64,000 bases of DNA from Ixodes scapularis (Eukaryota; Arthropoda; Arachnida; Ixodida; Ixodidae). Below, in pieces: positions 58,401 to 64,000 of this stretch; positions within the stretch are counted from its first letter, which is position 1, and each line of letters begins with the position of its first letter. The notes below the pieces were generated by a model. That model worked only from the letters and a program-made list of their open reading frames with translations, ran no database searches and had not been told where the DNA came from. The stretch is taken from NCBI RefSeq assembly GCF_016920785.2, contig NW_024609837.1, forward strand, positions 43,712,745 to 43,776,744, in the 5' to 3' direction. A program made the translations under genes and the position numbers.

Positions 58401-59368
58401 ACACAATCACCGACATGCCGCAACACTTACAACGCCTGGTTAACAATGCGGGTACGCATATGTGGCAATTTAATGTACAAGTATTCCCGTGGATTTCGGA
58501 ACAAAATGCTCCTTTGTGCAAGTCTATTTACGCATTTCTAATAAAATTGTAGCCATAAATTAATATCAGCTAGCTACTTCGCATCCACCCTGTAATGGTG
58601 TATGAATTAAGGCATACTGTAGCGCCGTATTATTCTTCACGACTTTAAAATAAGTGCCACTGCTTTACCAGCACCGCAAAGTCCGCAGTATCAAAGTTGT
58701 ATCTTTCGGCTCGGTTGCCGATACGCTGAATCTCCAGGTGTTAAAAATCCTTGCTTGCTATAGTTTGGGAACCCAGCGTTTTTAGGCGTTTCGCAATCCA
58801 AACACTTAATGTAAAATGGGAACCGCCTCATTATGAATATCCTTTGCAGGAAATCTTTCCGCCAAACGCTATGGCATCCAAAGAGAAATTCCAAGTTGAA
58901 CTGCATGAAAACAGCCATGTATCATGCGCATGTATGGCTGACTAGTATCGCAAGTCATTTTGAATTATATGTGCCGTAGCGATGCACATTGAAATTCTGT
59001 TACTTCTTTTAGATCTGTTTTGCTGTCATTTGTAACTTCTACTTAGGGGAGGGGGGGGGGGGGGGGGGGGTCAGTGGCCGAGTACGTTAATTAACGCGCC
59101 ACAGCTCGGAGCATGCGGAGCGAAAGCTCACGCCGCAGAACCCAAGGATCCTGGGCTAATCTGGACGGGCATCATACTGGCAAGCAGTCGTGTACAACCA
59201 ATGCTTGACGCACGTTGAAGACCCTAGGCCAGCAGTGGTAGCATCCGGTGTTACTTTAGACTTCTATCTTATCTGCACGTATCTACACTCACCTTGTTGG
59301 AAGGAGGAAGCTGAAGTTGAATTCATGATGGCCCTCCGTGAGCACGTCTCTGCCGTCTCCTCCAGACT
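37373..59368 (-). CDS. Alpha-arrestin (arrestin domain-containing protein), 3' seven coding exons
   Basis: This is an adaptor protein with N and C arrestin folds and a proline-rich tail. ARRDC family members recruit NEDD4-type ubiquitin ligases to receptors and transporters at the plasma membrane and endosomes. Exons from 5' to 3' on the minus strand are 59293-59368, 51594-51741, 42438-42540, 40827-41083, 39153-39342, 38239-38384 and 37373-37426. They give 323 complete codons plus TGA in one frame. Visible features are FEGKYGSVRYWLKAEVEKPW in the N lobe, TLCCWCCTSGPISLYARTDR, GESIAITADFENLSSRTVVP and IPGAYNLSVDLPIVVGTVPL in the C lobe. The tail contains PPTY and PPAY, the WW-binding PPxY type. 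The last exon gives VDPHPSPQGEEERNCPD, resembling the ARRDC3 end. By ARRDC2/3/4 length, roughly 90 N-terminal residues are missing and must be encoded beyond 59368. I found no candidate for them up to 64000. Confidence 0.94.
37427..38238. other. Last alpha-arrestin intron
   Basis: It contains a short hairpin CTTATGAC..GTCATAAG near 37953-37988 and other partial symmetries. The long plus-strand open frame here overlaps the arrestin exon in antisense and is not supported as a gene. Confidence 0.55.
38239..38384 (-). CDS. Alpha-arrestin exon: tail with two PPxY motifs
   Basis: The acceptor is CTGTGGCAG and the donor GAG|GTGAGT. PPTY is encoded at 38382-38371 and PPAY at 38256-38245, separated by an acidic IGDDEEGE patch and HFTPMYAYVHDYLY. 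These motifs bind WW domains of NEDD4-family ligases in known alpha-arrestins. Confidence 0.94.
38808..38903. repeat. Hairpin, about 35-bp arms
   Basis: TACTGAAAATATGAAAAGCA..AAAGGGACAGTCAAGG is mirrored by CCTTGTCTGTCCCTTTGTGC..ATATTATCAGTA ending near 38903. It lies in an arrestin intron. Confidence 0.75.
39153..39342 (-). CDS. Alpha-arrestin exon: last C-lobe strands and start of tail
   Basis: The acceptor is CCTTTGCAG and the donor GTAAGC. The exon encodes ITLQIPGAYNLSVDLPIVVG and TVPLRSRPP, then a tail with PPAPPYSE and an acidic run EGDDDD. The PPAPPY sequence is close to, but not strictly, a PPxY motif. Confidence 0.95.
39343..40826. other. 1.5-kb alpha-arrestin intron
   Basis: Apart from the doubtful ORF at 40135-40662 and a poly-T run near 39905, nothing is recognised. 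Confidence 0.5.
40135..40662 (+). CDS. Doubtful hypothetical ORF, 175 aa, in an alpha-arrestin intron
   Basis: This is an open frame with an acidic, Ser-rich stretch (SQSDDEQLSSSEFKCEK) near residue 50 and a Cys-containing middle (RCGHCTCK). No family is recognised. A donor-like GTACGT follows codon 86, so the second half may not be coding. It may be a transposon remnant or chance. AATAAA occurs at 40624, inside the ORF. Confidence 0.15.
   Translation: MRSIDGNIGAEKLPPFLHLVSLYRIRFRDVLAVSDAELEVLYGVSQSDDEQLSSSEFKCEKRLKSESKAGVPTDTTARAADTRSDPLVRIMGAKSPISYLYVNALFTNKLVFAHTRCGHCTCKNIRFPQGDAPAVPTAALLYECDVGAACLSIKSPGKAKHGANKASIVPQTHKR
40827..41083 (-). CDS. Alpha-arrestin exon: C lobe
   Basis: The exon encodes ESIAITADFENLSSRTVVPH, LHQTQTFLAGGKSRSR and LLKIPAVSPSITNCCLIHVE. 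The donor is AGG|GTGCGT. The acceptor CACGCAG is the innermost of a row of near-identical acceptors created by a tandem array just upstream (41077-41495). Confidence 0.95.
41077..41495. repeat. About 70-bp tandem array that includes a 3' splice site
   Basis: GACTCTCCTGCGTG-type unit starts fall at 41077, 41150, 41220, 41288, 41358 and 41428, with a further partial one near 41494. The first unit start overlaps the first 7 bases of an arrestin exon and its acceptor (minus strand CACGCAG|GAGAGTC). Units 41150 and 41288 share AACGAAAG, while 41220 and 41358 share ACAGAAGACTAGGCTCGAT. The array therefore grew by duplication of a two-unit block. Confidence 0.9.
41560..41755 (+). repeat. tRNA-derived SINE
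   Basis: B-box-like GAGGTTCAGTCCCC is followed by GATCTGAATGAGCATCAAAC, GCGTTAAAGACCCCAGGCTA and the tail GACGCCCACTGGGGCTGGCT. These blocks match the SINE at 23060-23275 read on the other strand. Confidence 0.65.
42438..42540 (-). CDS. Alpha-arrestin exon: inter-lobe hinge
   Basis: The acceptor is CATTCCAG and the donor GTGAGA. The exon encodes MPVESSVEKTLCCWCCTSGP and then ISLYARTDRKGYCPG, the Cys-rich hinge seen in ARRDC3 as TLCCWFCTSGPISL. It follows a 9-kb intron. Confidence 0.95.
42688..43126. mobile_element. MITE with long (about 75-bp) terminal inverted repeats
   Basis: GTGACTGCAAAGAAAAAAAA..TTTAAACAGTCTGGTTAAAT..GGGACACGTG at the left is inverted at the right (CACATGTGTCCC..AACCAGACTGTTTAAA..TTCTTTTCAG). 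TTAA lies at the left boundary (42684). It is about 440 bp and non-coding. Confidence 0.8.
43127..44220. other. Part of the 9-kb alpha-arrestin intron, nothing recognised
   Basis: Short ORFs only, and no repeat structure identified. Confidence 0.45.
44224..44530. repeat. Diverged tandem repeat, 2-3 copies
   Basis: TCAACAAAGAT starts at 44224, 44359 and 44517. Each start is followed by TTGACACATC-CATTCCACTG (first two) and later CTCATTGT-AAAA. Spacing is about 135-158 bases. Confidence 0.65.
45400..46275. repeat. Composite repeat block with CACGTG and TTTAGCGGGGAAATT arrays
   Basis: From 45400 it shows GAGCGCAGCTCTT, then GGGTCACGTGAC repeated about six times (45440-45560), then TAGATTTAGCGG units of about 30 bp (45575-45680). 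After these come segments shared with 27585-27790 and 29190-29575. It is non-coding and AT/GC-mixed. Confidence 0.7.
46850..47317 (+). CDS. Hypothetical intronless hydrophobic membrane protein, 155 aa
   Basis: I do not recognise this protein. It is a single-exon ORF in the 9-kb intron of the alpha-arrestin gene, on the opposite strand. The start has a good context (CAACAACATGG). Residues 7 to 99 contain no charged residue: a 93-residue block of Leu, Val, Ala and Ile broken by a few Gly, Pro and Ser, enough for about four membrane segments or a deep hairpin. The hydrophilic tail of about 55 residues starts FFDISALPFMN and holds CQCVC near its end. The topology recalls lipid-droplet hairpin proteins (oleosin or promethin type), but that is topology only. 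A TATA-like AAATAAAG lies near 46780 and a splice-acceptor-like TTATTCCAG ends at 46807, so a 5' UTR intron is possible. No AATAAA is visible soon after the stop. A 158-codon antisense frame also exists and is less plausible. Confidence 0.5.
   Translation: MATFERMVVGPLLQGTVAAILACILSTTLLVLLAAAAMLVCTLLAASAALVVSLLVFLAVVCGVVAATALFVIFIIAPLILGSSAIALLAVGALLMMFFDISALPFMNSADTEGQVDIKKIENANIDPVVKAEKSVKCQCVCVQEFNGLDDLKAD
47545..49525 (-). mobile_element. Decayed AT-rich LINE with reverse transcriptase
   Basis: Minus-strand fragments of a non-LTR reverse transcriptase can be read in order with frameshifts and stops: NKAVGLDQIRPKDIK (49112 downward), RGVIPRKLKTAVVRPIYKKK, NYRPVCVLLINKIF near 48890, LGPSLFNLYVNEI near 48550, and the catalytic-box remnant FQFADDTVIVYARKES near 48450-48490. 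Upstream of the RT start, fragments such as AQCWSLVNQLLG occur near 49340. The block is clearly more AT-rich than its flanks. It looks CR1/Jockey-like, but the clade is not certain. It lies in the 9-kb arrestin intron and is non-functional. Confidence 0.85.
49526..49709. mobile_element. Short TACCGTAA-TIR MITE
   Basis: TACCGTAAAATACCGGGC..GTGCCCA at the left and the inverse of TGGGCAGATGCGCGGTATTC..TAGGGTA at the right give terminal repeats resembling the family at 20576, 25619 and 32398. The length is 184 bp. Confidence 0.65.
49710..51029. other. Part of the 9-kb alpha-arrestin intron, nothing recognised
   Basis: A poly(G) run lies near 50625-50640. Short ORFs only. Confidence 0.45.
51040..51418. 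repeat. TTTAGCGGGGAAATT array inside a CGCCCGTTTCCGG-type element
   Basis: Six or more units of CGCTAGATTTAGCGGGGAA (about 28-30 bp) lie between 51180 and 51335. They are preceded by poly(G)/CACGTG sequence and followed by GCCGACGGCGACACCGACGG, AGCCGGAAACGGACGCC and TAAGAGCTGCGCTCTAA, the end shared with 53504 onward in inverse. Confidence 0.75.
51594..51741 (-). CDS. Alpha-arrestin exon: end of N lobe
   Basis: The acceptor is TCATGCAG and the donor GTACGC. The exon encodes SGVTTSFEGKYGSVRYWLKA, EVEKPWSFNHKTKKAFTVIS and PIDINRNEYL, matching the ARRDC core SFEGKHGSVRYWVKAEL. Confidence 0.95.
52096..52313. repeat. Inverted repeat with poly(G) and poly(C) arms
   Basis: CATAGGCGTGCGCAG followed by a run of G, and a run of C followed by CTGTGCACGCCTACG, mark the ends. 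The centre has AGAGGTGCAAATTAAGTAGG mirrored by CTTATTTAATTTGTGCAGC. Confidence 0.75.
52694..53403. mobile_element. Mariner-like foldback MITE with about 300-bp arms
   Basis: CTGGGTGATTCAAGGAGAGG at 52694 and the inverse of CCTCTCCTTGAATCACCCTG at 53403 are flanked by TA on both sides. The arms 52694-53019 and 53108-53403 are nearly perfectly complementary, apart from an approximately 25-base insertion in the left arm and poly-T length. Mirror-image ORFs arise from the symmetry and are not genes. Confidence 0.9.
53504..53730. repeat. CGCCCGTTTCCGG-family repeat
   Basis: TTTTAGAGCGCAGCTCTTAG, GCGCCCGTTTCCGGATTGAG and GGCGTCGGCGTAACCGCGCG match the inverse of 51345-51418. They are followed by GGAGGAGGAGG-rich sequence as at 27450. 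Confidence 0.7.
56409..57636. mobile_element. 1.2-kb element with about 160-bp inverted arms
   Basis: 56409-56569 is the inverse of 57480-57636 at high identity, including GTGACGTCAGAACGCCGA, TGATTGGCTGAT and a GTCGTCTGC motif repeated four to five times in each arm. The interior of about 900 bases has no recognisable transposase. Confidence 0.85.
57637..59069. other. Intron sequence, nothing recognised
   Basis: ORFs up to 132 codons occur (58123-58521 minus) with no known similarity. A poly(G) run lies at 59050. Confidence 0.45.
59070..59235 (+). repeat. tRNA-type SINE
   Basis: GTGGCCGAGTACGTTAATTA (A-box type as in tRNA-Leu/Ser), CAGCTCGGAGCATGCGGAGC and CACGTTGAAGACCCTAGGCC are blocks of the same SINE family as 23060-23275 and 41560-41755. 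Confidence 0.6.
59293..59368 (-). CDS. Alpha-arrestin exon: N-lobe strand
   Basis: The acceptor TTTGTCCAG and donor GTGAGT are both strong on the minus strand. The exon encodes SGGDGRDVLTEGHHEFNFSF and then LLPT, the conserved 'LxxGxHEFxFxFxLP' strand of alpha-arrestins. The acceptor could shift by 2 bases (CAG|AG), but frame continuity favours 59368. Confidence 0.9.
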
Positions 59369-62300
59369 CTGGACAAACACAAAGGGAAGTATGGGTCTCA
59401 GAAACTAAATAAAATTTCGAGCCAGCCGGGAACAAAAGTCCTAGTTCTTGAGGGAAATATCCTTTCGAGATGCAAATTAAAATGGGTGGTCTATTCAATA
59501 ATTATACTAACAGAATCAGGGGCGTCGGAACTCACCCCCACCTCCCCCTCCCTTGTTCTGACGACGCTAATGAGGTACAGAAAGACAACCAAAAATCTGC
59601 TAGATGATTATGTGCAAATGAATGTGAATGCATTATAGAAGAAAAAGAAAATGTTTTGGAGCGACTTCAGTGTCCGCAAGGGTTCTGTACAGTACATGTC
59701 AATGAACCAGAATACGACCTCGTTGAATTTCAAGCTTTCAGGACACACCAAAAGTCGATAAAAAAAAATGAGAAGAAAACAAAAAAACGGTGGAATTTAA
59801 TGCGGTTTGGTTCACACACTCTGCTGTCCTCAAAACAGGATGGTTTCATTTGAAATCGAACACGCGTGTCAAGGTATCTTGATTTGCCTAAAAAATTTAC
59901 ATATTATTGCCCGATTTCCGCAATGAACAAAACCACTTTTTTCTATATTTTATAAATATATTTCTCCACAAGAATTTTCAAATGGAGCAAGGTGTAATGC
60001 TAAGCTTAGGCTGCTTGATTTTTCTTATAAATAGGTAAAAATAAAAGCACTCGGTATTTTTTCTTGTAAATGTATGACGCTTTTTTTTTTTTTTTAATTA
60101 AACTGTTTCGACATATTTTATGCCAGAAATACAAAAAGCCAAACATCGTATCTTTGACATTTTGGTGACATATTTGAAGCCTTGTATCTTAGGATTATTA
60201 AGTACTGTATGCCTGTAAGCCTGTACATGTGCTATCGAATGGTACCACTTTAGTTAAATTTGTTTTCACAAGATAATTTACGTAAATTTTGAAATTCCAT
60301 CAAAAGTAAATTTAGCCATAATTTGAGCCCGAGTTATAATTTTTTTTTTTTTTTATGTCAAGAAATATAAATATGGCCAATGATGTTAACTTTCTTTGCG
60401 CATAATCAAAGTTCCTTTTTTTCTTTTTTCTTTTGTTGTTGTATTTTCAGTTGAAGTGCCTAAACATACATACATGCACCCGTATCGGCAAAATGGGTAG
60501 TTTCGCAAGTTGGCTTCACTGCAAGGTTTTTTAGCCTTGAAATGCTAAAAGCAGGGGGGTCAGACATGTTTGGTACGTGAAGGAACGACGGAGTGAGTGA
60601 GCTAAAACCTGCATTTATTTTTATAAAATAATCGCCTGCATTGGCCGAGTGGCGATTACGTCAAGACTAGATGAAGTAGTGAGTACCCTAACTGCTCCAG
60701 TTGATTTTTTTTTTTTTATTTGAATTTTATTTGGGTTAAGTGTCAACGATAACTGACGTTCGCAGATTTGGTCGAGTCTCGATACGATAGCTGACCTAAA
60801 AATAAGATATATCACAATGAACATTTTTCTCTTATGAAACACCTCAACATGTATCTGCTGAGGTTAGCTTTGTAAAAGGCTTAGGGATTTTAAGTTATTG
60901 CTTTGCAGTTTCATCTTTGAGCGAGAACAAAGGAAAGACGGAAATTCGTGCAGCACACGTAAGCACATACCGTTTCAATTAAAAACGAGCGTGTTGGTTA
61001 ATAGATACAAAACTTGAAAGTATAAAACAGCGAGGACGAGGACGTTCTCGCTGTTTTATACTTTCAAGTTTTGTCTGCTTCTGTATCTGCTTTGAGTTGG
61101 TCTTCATTCATTCTAGACGGAGTGATTAAAATGTTGTAATCTCCGTTCTGGCTTTCAGAAATATCAGTACGTAGGTCTCCCAAATAAATCTCATCAAGTA
61201 TATTCTCATTGCGACTTTCTTCTTGCAATTCTTAATTGCTTTCACGGCATGTTTCATGTTCGGAATTTGAATAAAACAATGAAGATCGTCCCTGTGGAGT
61301 ACCCCACAGTGGCCAAGTCCAATACCTAGACGATAACGTTCCCTGGGCGTTTTCAGATAAGATCAAACAACCATGTCCGGTGACCATTTTTTTTTTTAAT
61401 TTTGATGAAAAAAAATATTTTGCTGGCTTTACACAAAGAAAAATAAAACCAATCCTTGTTTTCAATTTTTTTTTTTCTTTGCGAAAAAAAAAAAAAGTAG
61501 CACCCTTTCAGTCACGTGCGCGTTTTGCGTATCGCGCGATGTTGACATTTCGGGCAGCTTCCCCAAAAAAACAGTTCTGGCTACGGGTCCAGAAATATTC
61601 ACCGACAAATTAGACATAGGAAGGATTGACAAAAAGTATTAATCACCCAAGTATTAAAGTAGTTATTTTGAGAGAAAAAAAAATCGCAAACACGGCACAT
61701 TGCGCAATAGCGCTCTGGATTAAAGAATATTTTTCGCCGTATCTATAAAAGCTAAGGTCTTCACACTTTGCCAGTGTGTTGCCCTGTATATAGTTCATAT
61801 TTGCGAGAAATATTTTTGTCCTGGTTAGCGGGAGAAATTTACAAGAATTGCTCCCACAGGGGCATTTAACTAAAAATGCATTATATTGAAAATCATTTAA
61901 ATAAAAGACTACCTTTTTTATCCTTTAAACTCTTGAAATTAACGTTTATAATATGTACTAACATAGCCTGCAAAAACGTAATGCAATATTTGTGTGGTTA
62001 TTAAGTTATAAAGCGAGAAATAAGGCCAAATTGACGCTAACGCGGTTGCCATGAATGGGGCGTGCACATACCCGTTCTTCACGATTTCATTATTATTAAA
62101 AAGCCGCAAAATGCTACGAGGTGGTCAGGAAAAGACAAATTGAGAGCACAGAGGTAGACGGTAGTTTTGAAGGGAAAATTCCAAATACATTTTCGTACAA
62201 CTGCCCCAAAAATGCCCATGGGCCGCAGCGATCTAGAGGCGCCACCGTGTAACATGCTTTGCGTGTAGCGTCTCCGTCTACGCGACGTAAAGGAAGCAAC

Positions 62301-63469
62301 GGGAGCGACTTCGCAAACGGATCAGCCTACAACCAAGGCGCGGCAGAACCTGAACCTCCGCCGCCTGTGAGCGCCAGTAGATCCGCCGCCGTGGAGGGCC
62401 GCACAAAGCGTAGAAAATAAAAATATACATTACAAAAAATCCGATTGTCTGAGATTGGTGTGTATTCGGTGTTTTCAAAAAAAATCAAACGACCATGTCC
62501 GGTCGACTTTTTTTTTTCTCTTTTTTTTTTTTTTATCAACAGATATATTTTATTTGTGCAACCGCAAAAACATATTCAAACTTCTTTTCTTTTTTCTTTT
62601 TCGGAAAAAAAAATTCTCTTGAGGAAACACGTTTTTGCGACTTGTGTGAAACCGTCTTTTTTAAAGCTGATGTCGTCTTAGGTTTAATAGTTTTTGTGTA
62701 GAGACTCTACATAAAATAAAAGGAGGTATAAACATGTATTATCGATTACAAAGCAATTGAGAGCTTTATAAATCCGGATCTTAAAAGACTGGAAATTCAT
62801 TTTTTTTTAGGATTTGGACGCGTTTGTTGTATATTTGCATAAATCGAAATGTAGACAGGTTATCGATTTTGCAATAGTTGGAAAATCAGTTTAAAATGAA
62901 GGCCGTTTTAATTTTTCTTCTACTTTTCACAGATCTGCCCTATTAGGCCCTTCAAAAATGCTCTGCAATATTTTCGCTAGATAAGAGACGGAAAAATCGC
63001 GCGGGCGCCTTATCGCAACCGCTAGCTTTGTACCTGCTCAAAGAGCGGTAACTTTAGTGCACTACAACGCTTCTCAAGCGCTAAAAGTCTTTCTGAAAAC
63101 GACTGATTTAGTGGTTTTCAATAACGCTCAGCAACTTTCTAATTGGAACCATATGTCTATTTACCCTAATTAAAAAGTTAACAAATTTTAATTAATTAGC
63201 TGGCTAATTAATATGTTTTTGGCAATCCCTGACGTCCGCCGTGGCCTGTAGTTTGTTCCCGAAGACAGTTTCTTCTTCTTTCAAACGCCCTAATTTTTAG
63301 GATTTCTGAAAGCCTTCGCAAAAACACCCGGTATATGTATGTATATATATATATATATGCATTTGACCCCCTTCCCCCTCTCCGCACCCCAAGTCATGCA
63401 CAACCCAGCCACCGCAGCACCCCCCCCCCCCCCCCCCCCCCGAAAAGAAAATTCCTGGCTACGTTACTG
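59369..63469. other. AT-rich non-coding region, probably intron of alpha-arrestin
   Basis: No upstream arrestin exon was found. It contains the short foldback at 61006-61074 and a pair of direct repeats with CAACCATGTCCGGTGACC / CGACCATGTCCGGTCGAC at 61351-61500 and 62471-62620. It also has an AT microsatellite near 63335-63358 and poly(C) at 63420-63441. Confidence 0.55.
61006..61074. mobile_element. Minimal foldback related to 28041-28730
   Basis: ACAAAACTTGAAAGTATAAA, then ACAGCGAGGAC, then the inverse arm ending AAGTTTTGT. The ends equal those of the long element. The 25 bases before it (AACGAGCGTGTTGGTTAATA and onward) also match the left flank of the long copy. Confidence 0.8.
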
Positions 63470-63975
63470 GCTCTATGACCTTACAGGTACATGAGGTTAG
63501 CGAGATTGGTCTGTAATTGCCGAGGGATCCCATGTCTTCTCTGGGTTTTGGAATGGAAATGACAAGTGAATGCTTCCACTGCTCAGGTAGCTTTCCGGTG
63601 ACCCAGATGTAGTTCACCCATCCGAGGAGCTGTTCTTCTATGTTTTCTGGTGATTTTATCCGGCCCGGGCACCGATCGGGATCTCCCTTTGTGTAGAGCC
63701 CACTCGAGTTCTCCCTTCGTAAACAGTCGGTTCATGCCGTCGTTCGGGCCAGGATTTCTACGTCGTACGGAGAAGGGCAGTCGTTCACGTATGGCTGTGG
63801 GAAAAAAGAGACCCTCCGCCACTCCTGTGAGCTGTTCTTCCGTCTTATTGACCTTGAGAGCAAGCGTGAGCGTCGTTCCTTTCACCTTCTTTCCAAACAC
63901 AGTCGGATTTGTAGCCCATAGCTTCATAGTCGAGGTTTTGTCGGAGAGCGAAGAGCTGAATCGAGCCATCGGCGT
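63470..63975 (-). mobile_element. Fragment of a second LINE: RT N-terminal region
   Basis: A frame of 128 codons (63583-63969) reads from an EN-RT linker (FSSSLSDKTSTMKLWATNP) into the RT entry motif NRLFTKGELEWAL and RSRSVPGPDKIT. It then shifts frame near 63655. In the other frame the RT continues as LLGWVNYIWVTGKLPEQW, KHSLVISIPKP and NYRPISLTSCTCKVIEP down to about 63470. There a poly(C)-bearing repeat with the GTAACGTAGCCAGG end interrupts it. The element runs off the window end. It is non-functional because of the frameshift. Confidence 0.85.
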
Positions 63976-64000
63976 GTATCTAATTGTTGGGCGTATTTCT

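Larger units (their letters stand above)
51742..59292. other. 7.5-kb alpha-arrestin intron
   Basis: It is dominated by inverted-repeat elements (52096-52313, 52694-53403, 56409-57636) and a CGCCCGTTTCCGG-family copy (53504-53730). A CpG-rich stretch near 54000-54500 has no recognisable exon. No other gene is seen. Confidence 0.6.

Overview
The window is eukaryotic nuclear DNA, most likely from an arthropod and probably a hard (ixodid) tick. The evidence is small coding exons in long introns, GT-AG splicing, a dense and mixed load of transposable elements (Penelope-like, non-LTR LINEs, tRNA-type SINEs, many TIR/foldback MITEs), and an invertebrate-like LONP1. The species call is inference. No bacterial, plasmid or CRISPR features are present.

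Two protein-coding genes are well supported, and they converge tail to tail. On the + strand, 2426..35222 carries the last 19 coding exons of the mitochondrial Lon protease LONP1: 785 complete codons plus stop, covering the end of the substrate-binding N domain, the AAA+ ATPase and the Ser-Lys protease. The first exons (targeting peptide, start of the N domain) lie upstream of the window. All exon junctions keep one frame. On the - strand, 59368..37373 carries the last seven coding exons of an alpha-arrestin (ARRDC2/3/4-like; 323 codons plus stop), with two PPxY motifs in the tail. Its 5' exons lie beyond the window.

Region by region: 1..977 is the end of a MITE and a broken Penelope-like element. 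978..35222 is LONP1, whose introns hold MITEs, inverted repeats and tandem repeats. 35223..37372 is the convergent intergenic gap, with a pogo-like MITE. 37373..59368 is the arrestin gene. Its 9-kb intron hosts an intronless + strand ORF (46850..47317) for a very hydrophobic 155-residue protein and a decayed AT-rich LINE on the - strand (about 47545..49520). Another intron contains an approximately 70-bp tandem array that has copied the 3' splice site of the neighbouring exon. 59369..64000 is AT-rich non-coding sequence that ends in a second decayed LINE reverse transcriptase.

The two genes have unrelated jobs: mitochondrial matrix proteolysis, and ubiquitin-ligase adaptor and receptor trafficking at membranes. 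I see no sign that they form a functional unit. The unusual material is mostly structural: the splice-site array, the ambiguous splice pairing in LONP1, the orphan hydrophobic ORF, and several families of long foldback elements.
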